Numbered from the stretch's first letter, positions 52,908-61,758 are shown. The stretch is 64,000 nucleotides of DNA from Dyadobacter sp. 676 (GCF_040448675.1 NZ_CP159289.1:3435001-3499000); one strand, 5' to 3'. The notes: generated from the letters alone by a model not told the origin. Program-made: numbers and translations.

Positions 52908-53678
52908 ATGGCGGCACATGTAACAACACCCGGCGCGGTAGAACCCAAAATGTGGTTGGGGGGTATTGAGCCTATGAAAGCAAGTTACGGTAAACTGATG
53001 ATGTGGTTCTTCCTCATCTCCGATACCTTTACTTTCTCTGCCTTGCTGGTGGCCTACGGTACAGCCCGGTTCAGTTTCCCAGCATTCACCGGAAAACACG
53101 AAGATTTCACCTTCTCCAATATGTACTGGCCGGTACCTGAAAGGGTTTACGAAGCCGTACCGTTCCTTCACGGTGTTTCGTTGCCGTTGGTATTCGTTGG
53201 TATCATGACATTCATCCTCATCGCAAGCTCCGTAACCATGGTACTTGCAGTGGAGGCCGGTCACCGCATGGACCGTGCGAATGTTGAAAAATATATGCTT
53301 TGGACAATCCTCGGCGGTTTTACCTTCCTTGGTTGTCAGGCTTGGGAATGGACGCACTTTATCCACGGTACCGACACCGGAACCGTGATGAAAGTAATCG
53401 AAAACGGTACCTGGGTCGAGAAAACAATTCACGGGGCGAACCTGACCGAGAACCAGTACGGCCCTCCCGCATTCGCCGATTTCTTCTTCTTCATCACAGG
53501 TTTCCACGGAACGCACGTATTCTCCGGTGTGATCCTGAACATCCTGATATTCTTCCGCGCGGCGACAGGTTTCTACGACAAAAGGGGAAGCTATGAAATG
53601 GTGGAAAAAGTGGGTCTTTACTGGCACTTTGTAGACCTGGTTTGGGTGTTTGTATTTACATTCTTCTACCTGGTTTAA
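52908..53678 (+). CDS. Cytochrome c oxidase subunit III-like protein (second copy)
   Basis: 256 residues. Helix landmarks are MMWFFLISDTFTFSALLVAY, FLGCQAWEWTHFIHG, ADFFFFITGFHGTHVFSGVI and GLYWHFVDLVWVFVFTFFYL. The last two are the conserved HxxH and WHFVD motifs of subunit III. A soluble insertion (about 65-95 and 150-185) makes it longer than its neighbour. The two together resemble split or duplicated subunit III genes. It lies 16 nt after the first copy and 30 nt before the small subunit gene. Confidence 0.93.
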   Translation: MAAHVTTPGAVEPKMWLGGIEPMKASYGKLMMWFFLISDTFTFSALLVAYGTARFSFPAFTGKHEDFTFSNMYWPVPERVYEAVPFLHGVSLPLVFVGIMTFILIASSVTMVLAVEAGHRMDRANVEKYMLWTILGGFTFLGCQAWEWTHFIHGTDTGTVMKVIENGTWVEKTIHGANLTENQYGPPAFADFFFFITGFHGTHVFSGVILNILIFFRAATGFYDKRGSYEMVEKVGLYWHFVDLVWVFVFTFFYLV

Positions 53679-53708
53679 TTTATAGGACAATATTAAAATT
53701 GAAGTAAA

Positions 53709-54044
53709 ATGGCGGAAGTACATCATCACCACGTACATAACCAGGATCCCGAAGCAGGGGCCGAGCAGCGTAAAGCGATCTGGAAGACCTTTTGGATTCT
53801 TTTGATCATTACCTCACTCGAGTTCTTGATCGCATTTACCATTCCCCACGGCGTTTTGAAGGTTTCGATCTTCATCGTGATGACGATCGTGAAGGCGTTC
53901 TACATTGTCGGGGAGTTTATGCACTTGAAACATGAAACAAAATCGCTGATCTGGTCCATACTCGTACCGGTGATATTCGTGGCCTGGTTGATCCTGGCGC
54001 TCCTTCTCGAAGGACAAGCGATTTTCGAGGCGATTTTCGGATAA
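53709..54044 (+). CDS. Cytochrome c oxidase subunit IV family protein
   Basis: 111 residues with three membrane helices (about 24-44, 50-72, 78-102). The motif VKAFYIVGEFMHLKHETKSL is that of the prokaryotic COX4/CtaF-like small subunit. It has a His-rich N-terminus (MAEVHHHHVHNQ). The subunit carries no cofactor and aids assembly or stability of subunit I. It is followed after 9 nt by the Sco-like gene. Confidence 0.92.
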   Translation: MAEVHHHHVHNQDPEAGAEQRKAIWKTFWILLIITSLEFLIAFTIPHGVLKVSIFIVMTIVKAFYIVGEFMHLKHETKSLIWSILVPVIFVAWLILALLLEGQAIFEAIFG

Positions 54045-54053
54045 TAGATTACG

Positions 54054-54650
54054 ATGAAAAAAATCCCCAAAGCCGGGTTACTGATTGTCACATTAGTAAT
54101 TCCGGCTTTGATTTTTGCCTTACTGAGACTGTTTGGAACAAACCATTACGACCTCCCCTATTTCGTGGCGGAGAAGGATGGTAACGGCGCGGCCGTCGTG
54201 CAAAACGGCGATACCCTGTTTCACCGGATATCCGGGAACTGCGGCATATTTGGCGGCGCAGGTCTGGATGGGCGTTTAACAGTCGTAGCCCGTATTCCAT
54301 CGAATTGTGGGGAACCGTGCGGAAAGGCGGGCGATGAACTGGCACGGGTCGCCGCCTTGAAGACAGCCATACCGGAGTTGCAGGTGCTGTCGGTTGCGGC
54401 GGACACGGCAAGACGGGGCGACTGGCTGCCGGTCAAAGCGGATAGTGCGACGATTGAGGACTGTTTTGCGAAGGAATTAACGGACGTCGCGAAGGGAAGC
54501 GAAGTGTTGAATGGCCCGGCGGGGCAAATCGTACTGATAGACCGCGACAGGCACGTGAGAGGCTTTTACAAGGCCGGAGACGCAGAGGAAACCGACCGGC
54601 TTATGGCCGAAATCAGGATCCTCGACTATGAAAAGAAGAATGAGAAATAA
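54054..54650 (+). CDS. Sco-like thioredoxin-fold protein
   Basis: 198 residues with one N-terminal membrane anchor (LLIVTLVIPALIFALLRLF). The periplasmic domain matches SCO1/SenC by layout: a strand LTVVARIPSNCGEPC carrying a Cys-x3-Cys pair (near residues 83-87), a helix DELARVAAL, and IVLIDRDRHVRGFYKAGD near the end, where Sco proteins have LIDxxGxxRG(Y/F). The third copper ligand His, normally before that strand, is not obvious, so copper binding may be weak and a thiol-redox role is possible. Context places it in assembly of the CuA site of CoxB. Confidence 0.78.
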   Translation: MKKIPKAGLLIVTLVIPALIFALLRLFGTNHYDLPYFVAEKDGNGAAVVQNGDTLFHRISGNCGIFGGAGLDGRLTVVARIPSNCGEPCGKAGDELARVAALKTAIPELQVLSVAADTARRGDWLPVKADSATIEDCFAKELTDVAKGSEVLNGPAGQIVLIDRDRHVRGFYKAGDAEETDRLMAEIRILDYEKKNEK

Positions 54651-54656
54651 GTGAGT

Positions 54657-55196
54657 ATGGCTACATTAACAATCGAAAGAAAACCGAAATACGAACGTAT
54701 TATCAACATTTTGGCCATTGCCATTCCGGTAGTGGTTGCGTTGTTGCTGGGCATCCGGCAAAAAATCGATCTTGGCTCGTGGACCAAAGTCCTTCCCCAT
54801 GTGATCGGCGTGATAAATACCCTGACATCCATGTTGCTAATTATGGGCTTTTATTTTATCAAGCAGAGGAATATCGCTGCACATCGCCAGATGATGACGG
54901 GCGCGTTCGTGCTGGGCGCCGTGTTCCTGGTTTGCTATGTGCTTTATCACATTTCGAACGAGGCGACGCCATTCGGCGGAACGGGTTTTATCCGGCCGAT
55001 TTATTACTTTTTACTGATTTCGCATATCGTGTTGTCGATCGGGGTCGTTTGGTTTGTATTGCGGGCCGTGTATTTTGGTTATACCAACCAGATTGCCGAG
55101 CACCGGAAGGCGGTGAAATGGGCGATGCCTATCTGGCTTTATGTGAGTGTTACCGGTGTGATCGTTTATTTGATGATTAGTCCTTATTACGTATGA
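54657..55196 (+). CDS. DUF420 membrane protein
   Basis: 179 residues from ATG 54657; a GTG two codons upstream directly after the previous stop is an alternative. Five hydrophobic helices, with VLPHVIGVINTLTSMLLIMG, IAAHRQMMTGAFVLG and LYHISNEATPFGGTG as DUF420 landmarks. Conserved His residues (PHVI, AHRQ, LYH, ISH) lie near membrane faces, suggesting metal or heme interaction. DUF420 genes sit regularly in oxidase clusters and are thought to act in assembly (CtaM-like). It overlaps the next gene by 4 nt. Confidence 0.88.
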   Translation: MATLTIERKPKYERIINILAIAIPVVVALLLGIRQKIDLGSWTKVLPHVIGVINTLTSMLLIMGFYFIKQRNIAAHRQMMTGAFVLGAVFLVCYVLYHISNEATPFGGTGFIRPIYYFLLISHIVLSIGVVWFVLRAVYFGYTNQIAEHRKAVKWAMPIWLYVSVTGVIVYLMISPYYV

Positions 55197-55474
55197 AAAA
55201 GTTCCTGGCAATATCCGGATTGGTAATCATGTTCGTGTTGAACAGCGCGGGCGCATTCGCGCAATGTGCGATGTGCCGCGGAACGGTGGAAAGTTCTATG
55301 GGTAATGGAAGGAATAATGTAGGAGTAGGATTGAATACCGGCATTATGTTCCTGTTTGTGATCCCTTACATACTGGTTGCGGTGATCGGTTACCTCTGGT
55401 ACCGCAATTCGAAACGTGCACAACAAGAGCGGCAGTTCGTCGCGGCGCGTGTGCGGCAGGCATTCGACAACTGA
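55193..55474 (+). CDS. Small exported membrane protein with CxxC, last gene of the respiratory cluster
   Basis: 93 residues. A signal peptide (LAISGLVIMFVLNSAGAFAQ) is followed at once by CAMCRGTVESS, then one membrane helix (GIMFLFVIPYILVAVIGYLWY) and a basic C-terminal tail in the cytoplasm. The CxxC at the very start of the mature protein could bind copper or act as a thiol pair. Short proteins of this shape recur at the end of Bacteroidota oxidase clusters; I know of no assigned function. The ATG overlaps the DUF420 stop by 4 nt, and a strong terminator follows. Confidence 0.8.
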   Translation: MKKFLAISGLVIMFVLNSAGAFAQCAMCRGTVESSMGNGRNNVGVGLNTGIMFLFVIPYILVAVIGYLWYRNSKRAQQERQFVAARVRQAFDN

Positions 55475-55492
55475 TCCGCCAACGAAGATATG

Positions 55493-55526
55493 AAGGGCGA
55501 AGCCGATGCGGTTTCGCCCTTTTTTG
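55493..55526 (+). terminator. Terminator of the act-cox cluster
   Basis: AAGGGCGAAGCC (55493-55504) pairs with GGTTTCGCCCTT (55510-55521, one G-T pair), followed by further T residues. Confidence 0.92.
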
Positions 55527-55597
55527 TGGATAAAATAATGCGTTGCGATGGCGTAGATAATGCATTGTGTGCCTTTTGAGAAAAACACAATCCTGTT

Positions 55598-58120
55598 ATG
55601 CGCCGGCTCATTATCTGTCTTGCCCTTCTTTTAGTCCAATTTGCAAATGCCTATGCGCAAGCAGTGTCCACGGCCAGGCCCTGGACTTACTGGTGGTGGA
55701 TGGGCAGCGCCGTCAACAAAGCCGACATTACCGCCCAACTTGAATATTTCAGTAAATCGGGCGTCGGAGGGGTACATATTATTCCCATTTATGGCGTGAA
55801 AGGTTATGAGAATGCAAACATCGCATTTCTTAGCCATCAATGGCTGGAAGTGATGCAGCATACCATTCGGGAGGGTAAGCGCCTTGGACTGGGTGTTGAT
55901 ATGACCACAGGCACCGGCTGGCCCTTCGGCGGGCCGAACGTGACGCCCGCGATTGCGGCGCAAAGCATGACAATTTCAGCGGGAAAGCCTTCCGTGAAGC
56001 CCACCGGACAGAAAGTAAAACGCGCTGCACCCGGAGGGGAAGGATTGGTACTCGATCCATTCAATGCAAGCGGAATGTCGCAATATCTCTCGCGGTTTGA
56101 TTCAGCGTTGGCTCAATTGCCGGAAAAACCAAGATCCATGTACAACGATTCTTATGAAGCCTACGGCGCGAACTGGACGGCGGATTTTGCAGAGCAGTTC
56201 CAGGCACGCAGGAAATACGATTTGTTAAGCAAACTCACATTACTCAATGACTCGACCGGAAACCCGGAAGCCACATTGGTCAAAATCGATTATCATCAGA
56301 CGCTTTCCGAAATGCTTTTGGAAAGATACGCAAAGCCCTGGACCGCCTGGAGCCGCTGGCACGGTTTCAAAACCCGCTACCAGGCACATGGCTCGCCGGG
56401 TAACCTGCTTGATCTCTACGAAGCCGCCGACATTCCCGAAACGGAATCGTTCGGGACGAGCCGTTTCAGCATTCCCGGTTTGCGCGTTGATCCGGATTAT
56501 TCGATTGAACAATTCGGGACGCCCAACCCGCTCGCGATGAAATTTGCATCTTCCGCGGCGCATTTGTCGGGTAAGAAACTGGTGAGTTCGGAAACCGGCA
56601 CCTGGTTGGCGAATCATTTCAAGGTCTCACTTTCGCAGGTGAAGCCGCAGATCGATGAACTTTTTACGGCCGGTATCAACCACATTTTTTACCACGGTTC
56701 CACCTATTCTCCCGAAAAGGAGGGTTTCCCCGGCTGGCTATTCTACGCATCGACCAATTTTGGCAAAACGTCCCATTTCTCGGAGCATTTTCCATTGTTG
56801 AACGAATATGTGGAGTGGTGTCAGAAATTATTGCAAGACAGCAAGCCGGATAACGACGTGCTCGTATATTTCCCGATCCATGATTTGTGGGCTACGAAAG
56901 CCAGGTCTGGCGGAGGGGTGCATTTACTGGAAGTTCACCATGTCGATCGCTGGTTGCTGGATTTGCCGTTTGGGAAATTGTCGGAAAGGCTTTGGAAAGA
57001 AGGATACGCATTCGATTTTGTGTCGGATTTGCAGTTGAAGAAATTTACGGTGGATGCAAATGGTGTTTTGAGTTCAGGAAATGCTACTTACAAGACTTTG
57101 CTCGTCCCGTCAGCAACCTATTTGTCCGAAGAAACTTTGAAAGAGTTGGAACGCTTGGCTAATGGCGGCGCGAAGATCGTTTTTGATAACAAGTTACCTG
57201 CTGCGGTGACTGGCTACGCAAACCATGATGGGCGTCAACAGGCATTTATCGAGGCTGTAACACAAATTTCGAAGCTGAAAAACGTGAAAGTTTCGACGGA
57301 TCTTCATGCAGACCTTGCCGCGAATGGAGTTGTGCGGGAGCAACTGACTGGGAAAGGCCTGACTTTTATTCGCAAGAAACAAGGGGAAGGGTTACCGCTT
57401 TATTTCGTGACGAACCTTGGCAATACATTCTCCGAGGGCTGGGTAAGAATCGGAAAAGGGGGCCAATTCTTCAAGTCAGATCCGCTCAACAAGGTGTCGA
57501 TGCCTAAAACGCGCGGCAAAAAAGGAAGCGAAGAGATTTTCCTCCGGCTCCTCCCGGGAGAATCGTGTTTTTTGACGATATCTGCGGATGGTCATGACGC
57601 GCCGGTAATAGGCAGCTCGGGCAAGCATTTCGATATTAAAGGCAAATGGGAACTCGTATTTTTAAATGGTAAACCCAGGTTACCTGCACCCGCACAACTA
57701 ACGGAACTGACCTCCTGGACGATGTTACCGGATTCCGCCGACTATTTCTCAGGCAAAGCGCGCTACCGCATTACTTTCGATGTGCAAGGCCCGCTTGCAA
57801 CTTATGCAAATGCAGCGTTGGATTTGGGAGATGTGCGCGAGGTTGCGAGCGTGAAGCTGAACGGGAAGGATTTGGGCGTAGCTTGGCATATACCATTTAT
57901 GCTTCCGATAGGAAATGCATTGAAATCAAAAGGCAATATCCTCGAAATCGAAGTAACCAACCTCTCCGCCAATTACATGCGCCTGCGCGATCAGCAGCAG
58001 CCCGACTGGAAGAAATTTTACGATATCAACATCGTGGACATTACCTATAAAAAATTCGATGCTACCCGATGGAAGCCGATGCCATCAGGGCTGCTCGGGC
58101 CGGTGAAGCTGGTTTACTGA
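55598..58120 (+). CDS. Exported glycosyl hydrolase, GH106 alpha-L-rhamnosidase-like
   Basis: 840 residues with signal peptide (IICLALLLVQFANAYAQA). It opens with RPWTYWWWMGSAVNKADITAQLEYF and VGGVHIIPIYGVKGYE (first words), the start of the TIM-barrel of GH106-type rhamnosidases. SMYNDSYEAYGANWTADF near residue 180 and SSETGTWLANHFKVSL near 330 carry the acidic residues expected in the active site. The C-terminal 150 residues form a galactose-binding-like beta-sandwich (ALDLGDVREVASVKLNGKDLG). It would act in the periplasm on plant or bacterial rhamnosides. It is not part of a SusCD locus here and is convergent with murI. Confidence 0.88.
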   Translation: MRRLIICLALLLVQFANAYAQAVSTARPWTYWWWMGSAVNKADITAQLEYFSKSGVGGVHIIPIYGVKGYENANIAFLSHQWLEVMQHTIREGKRLGLGVDMTTGTGWPFGGPNVTPAIAAQSMTISAGKPSVKPTGQKVKRAAPGGEGLVLDPFNASGMSQYLSRFDSALAQLPEKPRSMYNDSYEAYGANWTADFAEQFQARRKYDLLSKLTLLNDSTGNPEATLVKIDYHQTLSEMLLERYAKPWTAWSRWHGFKTRYQAHGSPGNLLDLYEAADIPETESFGTSRFSIPGLRVDPDYSIEQFGTPNPLAMKFASSAAHLSGKKLVSSETGTWLANHFKVSLSQVKPQIDELFTAGINHIFYHGSTYSPEKEGFPGWLFYASTNFGKTSHFSEHFPLLNEYVEWCQKLLQDSKPDNDVLVYFPIHDLWATKARSGGGVHLLEVHHVDRWLLDLPFGKLSERLWKEGYAFDFVSDLQLKKFTVDANGVLSSGNATYKTLLVPSATYLSEETLKELERLANGGAKIVFDNKLPAAVTGYANHDGRQQAFIEAVTQISKLKNVKVSTDLHADLAANGVVREQLTGKGLTFIRKKQGEGLPLYFVTNLGNTFSEGWVRIGKGGQFFKSDPLNKVSMPKTRGKKGSEEIFLRLLPGESCFLTISADGHDAPVIGSSGKHFDIKGKWELVFLNGKPRLPAPAQLTELTSWTMLPDSADYFSGKARYRITFDVQGPLATYANAALDLGDVREVASVKLNGKDLGVAWHIPFMLPIGNALKSKGNILEIEVTNLSANYMRLRDQQQPDWKKFYDINIVDITYKKFDATRWKPMPSGLLGPVKLVY

Positions 58121-58124
58121 TGCA

Positions 58125-58934
58125 TCACTCCCACAATGGGTAGTGTTCCAGCTGAATTTGCCGTCCGAAGAATATTTTTGTGGATTGCTCGAACGACAGC
58201 GTATAATCCGAAACATAGAATTGCCGCTTGCCTTCGCCCTTTTCATTAATCAGGTAATGCTGTTCGAGCCACGCTTTCAGCGAGCGCGCGACGATTTCAG
58301 AAGTGTCCAGCGTCTCCACCGTTTCGCCGTAAAATTTACGGATCTGGCTTTTGATCAATGGATAATGCGTGCAGCCGAGTATCAATGCCTCGATACCACT
58401 CAATGCAGGATCGGACAGGTAATTGGCGATTACGCTTTCACTGATGTTGTTGTCAAAAAAACCTTCCTCGATCATCGGCGCCAGCAATGGTGTAGCCAGC
58501 GATTTCAGGTGAATGTTCCTGTCCAAAGCGTCGACTTTCTTTTTGTAAACATTGGAAAGGACTGTTTGCTTGGTACCGATCAAGCCGATCGTTTTTCCCT
58601 CATAGTGTTCCTTCACGTAATCCACCACCGGATCGATCACATTCAAAACTTTTGCTTTGCTTCCTACGTACTCGCGTACGAGCTCATAAGCGGCCGCGGA
58701 CGCAGAGTTGCAGGCGATAAGGATCAGTTTGCAGTTCTGCTGTAAAAGCATATTGCAGATTTTGATCGAATAGGCCTGAATGGCTGCCGTGGATTTGTCG
58801 CCGTAGGGTAAATGCGCCGTGTCGCCGAAATAGATCGTGTTTTCCTGGGGGAGTAATCCGGTAACGGCGCTGGCGACGGTCATACCGCCGATTCCGCTAT
58901 CAAAAATTCCGATGGGCGCAGAGGAGTCGAGCAT
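58125..58934 (-). CDS. murI: Glutamate racemase
   Basis: 269 residues. It makes D-glutamate for the MurD reaction. Family motifs are PIGIFDSGIGGMTV (Asp12, Ser13), TAHLPYGDKS, the catalytic ACNSASA (Cys75) and GCTHYPL (Cys188), with both cysteines in place. The length is standard. The product is the substrate of murD in this window, but the genes are far apart and separately transcribed. Its 3' end is 4 nt from the glycosidase stop. Confidence 0.98.
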   Translation of the reverse strand: MLDSSAPIGIFDSGIGGMTVASAVTGLLPQENTIYFGDTAHLPYGDKSTAAIQAYSIKICNMLLQQNCKLILIACNSASAAAYELVREYVGSKAKVLNVIDPVVDYVKEHYEGKTIGLIGTKQTVLSNVYKKKVDALDRNIHLKSLATPLLAPMIEEGFFDNNISESVIANYLSDPALSGIEALILGCTHYPLIKSQIRKFYGETVETLDTSEIVARSLKAWLEQHYLINEKGEGKRQFYVSDYTLSFEQSTKIFFGRQIQLEHYPLWE

Positions 58935-59054
58935 TTGTGAAATGGTCAGAAAGTGATATTCGCATCAAAGCTAAAAAAATATCAAAAAACTTTTCCCGCA
59001 CGTGCAACCTCACGCGGAGGAATGCGCATCTTGCTGTCGAAACCACCGATTAGA

Positions 59055-59627
59055 ATGGGTCGAATTTTAGCACTATTTAGCCAGGAAGCGCAGCTCGTCA
59101 AAGCCCTCAGGAAGGAAGATCCAAAGGCGCAGCGGCAGCTTTACGATAAATACAGTCGCCGGATGCTGGCGTTGTGCTTCCGGTATGTGTGCGACGAAAT
59201 GGCGGCCGAAGATGTAATGGTGGAAGGATTTTTAAAGGTTTTTGAAAAAATAAACCAGTTCAGCGGTGAAGGGAATTTCGAGGGATGGATCAGAAGGATT
59301 ATGGTGAATGAGGCGCTGGGTTATCTGCGGAAGCAAAAGCGCATTTTGGAAGACAACCTTTCCGACGAAGCCAATAATATTCCGGATTACATCCATGCCG
59401 ACCAGAATCTGGAGACCGAAGAGCTCATGACCCTGATCGAAGCATTGCCGGTCGGTTACCGGACGGTTTTTAACCTGTACGCGATCGAAGGCTACGCTCA
59501 CATTGAAATCGCTCAGATGCTGGGTATCACTGAAAGTACATCGAAATCACAATTGCACCGCGCCCGGGCATTGTTGCAGAAAATGGTCGCGGAATGGCAG
59601 CATGATTATAAAAAAAGTAGACTATGA
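59055..59627 (+). CDS. ECF-type RNA polymerase sigma factor
   Basis: 190 residues from ATG 59055 (MGRILALFSQEAQLV). An ATG at 58953 would add 34 Arg/Lys-rich residues of no family match and would run through the likely promoter. Region 2 has LYDKYSRRMLALCFRYV, AAEDVMVEGFLKVFEKINQF and FEGWIRRIMVNEAL; region 4 has LPVGYRTVFNLYAIEGYAHIEIAQML and the helix TESTSKSQLHRARALL. The following gene overlaps by 4 nt and looks like its anti-sigma factor, with an outer-membrane protein after that, so it probably answers an envelope signal. Confidence 0.92.
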   Translation: MGRILALFSQEAQLVKALRKEDPKAQRQLYDKYSRRMLALCFRYVCDEMAAEDVMVEGFLKVFEKINQFSGEGNFEGWIRRIMVNEALGYLRKQKRILEDNLSDEANNIPDYIHADQNLETEELMTLIEALPVGYRTVFNLYAIEGYAHIEIAQMLGITESTSKSQLHRARALLQKMVAEWQHDYKKSRL

Positions 59628-60517
59628 AAAAGCATCCTGTTGATGATCTTTTCAAGCGCAAACTCGAAGGGTTGGAGCGAATGCCTTCGGAAAATGCGTG
59701 GCTGAGAATTCAGGAAAAGCAATCGGCGAGTGGTCGCACGGCCCGACAACGTCCGGTTGTGTGGGGATGGTTTGCGGCGGCCGGTGTGGCGGCTGCGGTG
59801 ATGGGTGGGTACCTGGTTTGGCAGAATCAGCAGGGCGCTTCACCGGAGGCCATTCAGCCGCAAAAGACGATTGCGGCAAATCAACCTGCCCGGATTGATT
59901 CAGCAGTTGCTCCGGTCGATAATGCAAAACAGTCCGTCGAACAATTAGCAGTAGTTGAAAAACTAGATAATGGTCCGACAGGACATGCAGCGACTGGCCT
60001 GGCTTCAAAAGTATCCGAAATTCGGAAAGCGCAAGTCATACAATCGCAGGTTGTTCAGGCTAAAATTGCCCGGTATCAAAAGGCCCTGCCACGAACAGCG
60101 CCCGCAGAGACAATGCGGCAAGAGCCTGCTCAGGACGCACCGGCATTGGCCATTATAGAAAAGCCGGCGGTTTCTGCCAATGCAATCCAGCCAGTAAATA
60201 TCCCTGTTGCGCAGGAAGTAAAGATTTTGCCCGATGAGCCAGCTGTTAGTCGGGTGAACAAACCGGAGCCGGAACCGACAAGAACGATTGTCGTGGCCGT
60301 GGAGACCGGTACTGATGAAGTGGAAGACAAACCGCGTAATACCCGTTTGGCGAGGGTTTTCCGCCAGCTCAAAAATGCGAGGGCAGGTGAAAAAGTCGAC
60401 TGGGACGAGGTAGGCTTCAATCCCAAAAACCTTGTGGCACGTGTGGACGATCGCCTGCGTGGCAAGGATGGAAAAAGTTCAGAAAGAGATCACCCTAAAG
60501 AGAAGACAAAACTGTAA
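59624..60517 (+). CDS. Probable anti-sigma factor, single-pass membrane protein
   Basis: 297 residues. A cytoplasmic N-terminus (MKKHPVDDLFKRKLEGLERMPSENAW) precedes one membrane segment at about 46-66 (WFAAAGVAAAVMGGYLVW), leaving a periplasmic part rich in Pro, Gln, Val and Ala without clear domain (about 70-297) that ends in a basic stretch. Size, topology and the 4-nt overlap with the sigma gene make an anti-sigma role likely. No zinc-type HxxxCxxC motif is seen, so it is not a ZAS domain. The low-complexity periplasmic part may sense the envelope; this is inference. Confidence 0.7.
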   Translation: MKKHPVDDLFKRKLEGLERMPSENAWLRIQEKQSASGRTARQRPVVWGWFAAAGVAAAVMGGYLVWQNQQGASPEAIQPQKTIAANQPARIDSAVAPVDNAKQSVEQLAVVEKLDNGPTGHAATGLASKVSEIRKAQVIQSQVVQAKIARYQKALPRTAPAETMRQEPAQDAPALAIIEKPAVSANAIQPVNIPVAQEVKILPDEPAVSRVNKPEPEPTRTIVVAVETGTDEVEDKPRNTRLARVFRQLKNARAGEKVDWDEVGFNPKNLVARVDDRLRGKDGKSSERDHPKEKTKL

Positions 60518-60528
60518 TCTATTGTGCC

Positions 60529-61647
60529 ATGAAAAGTAAAATATATGCAATGGCAATGCTGGTACTGTCGATTGCCGTTGGCGCACGCGCCGGTTCATTG
60601 AAATCGGATGAATTTTCACGGTCCGGCGACCTGGAAAAGGACTCGATCATCGTAACGTTCGGGGACAAAACGAGGCTGATCATCTACGGCGAGAACCGTC
60701 AGGAGCTGGACAAGATCATGAAGTATGATTTGAATGCATTGCTGAGAGACCTGAAAGTGAGATTGGATAGCACCCGGGCCGACACGACGTTTTTGCGGGA
60801 GGAATTCGATGGCAATAAATACCTGAAAAATCCGGGCGATCCGGCCGAAAAGGATTATGTCAGGATCGGGCTTCGTGGTATCCATATCAAGGACGGCGAC
60901 ACGCGGGTTTCGATCGACGGAAGGGGCGTAGAAGTGAAGGAAGGGGACGAAGTGGTGGCCTCCGACTCGGCCTATCGCCGTATTGGCAAGCGATTTCACA
61001 GGAGGTCATGGGGTGGTTCGAGCCCGCGAAAGGGATTCAACGTCGCATTGGGGCTCAATACTTACGGCACCAATGAAACTACCGCCGGTTTCGACAAGGC
61101 TCAATATGACCTCAAACCGTTCGGTTCGCGTTATGTGAGTTTAGGCTACGTCGCGAGCGCCGGTCTGATCAGGGGCGAAGGGGCCAGATTGCACATGGAT
61201 TTTGGTATTGATTTCTCCTGGTACAATATGATGTATGACGGCGATAATACCATCATCAAAACAGACGACGGGGTCGAATTCCCGGACGTGAAAGACGATC
61301 AGGGCAATAACGTGGAACTCGGGAAGTCGAAGCTCGTCGTACCGTACGTTAACCTTTCGATCATGCCGACGCTGAGTTTTCCGAGATCGTTCATATCGTA
61401 CATCAGTGCGGGAGTTTACGGCGGTTACCGGCTTGGAAGCTATACCAAAGTCCGACGGGTAGGAACGAAGGACGTCGACCACGACCGGCGGAATTTTTAT
61501 ATCGAAGATCTGCGCTACGGCCTGGCCGCCGAGATAGGTATCCGTAACTTTCCTGACTTGTTTGTGAACTACGATTTGAACAATCTTTACGAGGCTAACC
61601 GGGGCCCGTCGGTCAGGATGCTTAGTTTTGGTGTAAGATTGTTTTAG
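60529..61647 (+). CDS. Exported protein with C-terminal outer-membrane beta-barrel-like domain
   Basis: 372 residues. Signal peptide MLVLSIAVGARAGS; then a soluble region (about 22-155) containing FGDKTRLIIYGENRQELDKI, VRIGLRGIHIKDGDTRVSIDGRG and SDSAYRRIGKRFHRRSWGG landmarks. From about residue 160 strands such as FNVALGLNTYGTN, YVSLGYVASAGLIRGEG, LHMDFGIDFSWYNMMYDG, VPYVNLSIMPTLSFP and ISAGVYGGYRLGSY alternate as in a beta-barrel, and the chain ends MLSFGVRLF with terminal Phe. It is co-transcribed with the sigma/anti-sigma pair and is a plausible part of the signal. The exact family is not recognised. Confidence 0.75.
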   Translation: MKSKIYAMAMLVLSIAVGARAGSLKSDEFSRSGDLEKDSIIVTFGDKTRLIIYGENRQELDKIMKYDLNALLRDLKVRLDSTRADTTFLREEFDGNKYLKNPGDPAEKDYVRIGLRGIHIKDGDTRVSIDGRGVEVKEGDEVVASDSAYRRIGKRFHRRSWGGSSPRKGFNVALGLNTYGTNETTAGFDKAQYDLKPFGSRYVSLGYVASAGLIRGEGARLHMDFGIDFSWYNMMYDGDNTIIKTDDGVEFPDVKDDQGNNVELGKSKLVVPYVNLSIMPTLSFPRSFISYISAGVYGGYRLGSYTKVRRVGTKDVDHDRRNFYIEDLRYGLAAEIGIRNFPDLFVNYDLNNLYEANRGPSVRMLSFGVRLF

Positions 61648-61663
61648 GTCCAAAAAGTGCCCG

Positions 61664-61708
61664 TGCGTCCTGGAATCGCAGTTTTCGGTTCCAGGGCGTA
61701 TTTTTTTT
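61664..61708 (+). terminator. Terminator after the sigma/anti-sigma/barrel operon
   Basis: TGCGTCCTGGAA (61664-61675) pairs with TTCCAGGGCGTA (61689-61700) with G-T wobbles, followed by eight T residues. Confidence 0.85.
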
Positions 61709-61727
61709 CAAAAAATTTTCAAAAGAA

Positions 61728-61758
61728 TTTGAGAATCTAAAAAATGGGTATAATTTTG
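61728..61758 (+). promoter_or_regulatory. Promoter of the tRNA-tuf cluster
   Basis: TTTG at 61728-61731 and TAATTTTG at 61751-61758 are separated by 19 bp, a full match to the Bacteroidota -33/-7 consensus. The first tRNA begins 54 nt downstream of the -7 box. Confidence 0.9.

Noticed and set aside
58953..59054. Longer N-terminus of the second ECF sigma factor
   Set aside because: The extra 34 residues are basic low-complexity without family similarity, and the stretch is the likely promoter/leader between divergent genes.
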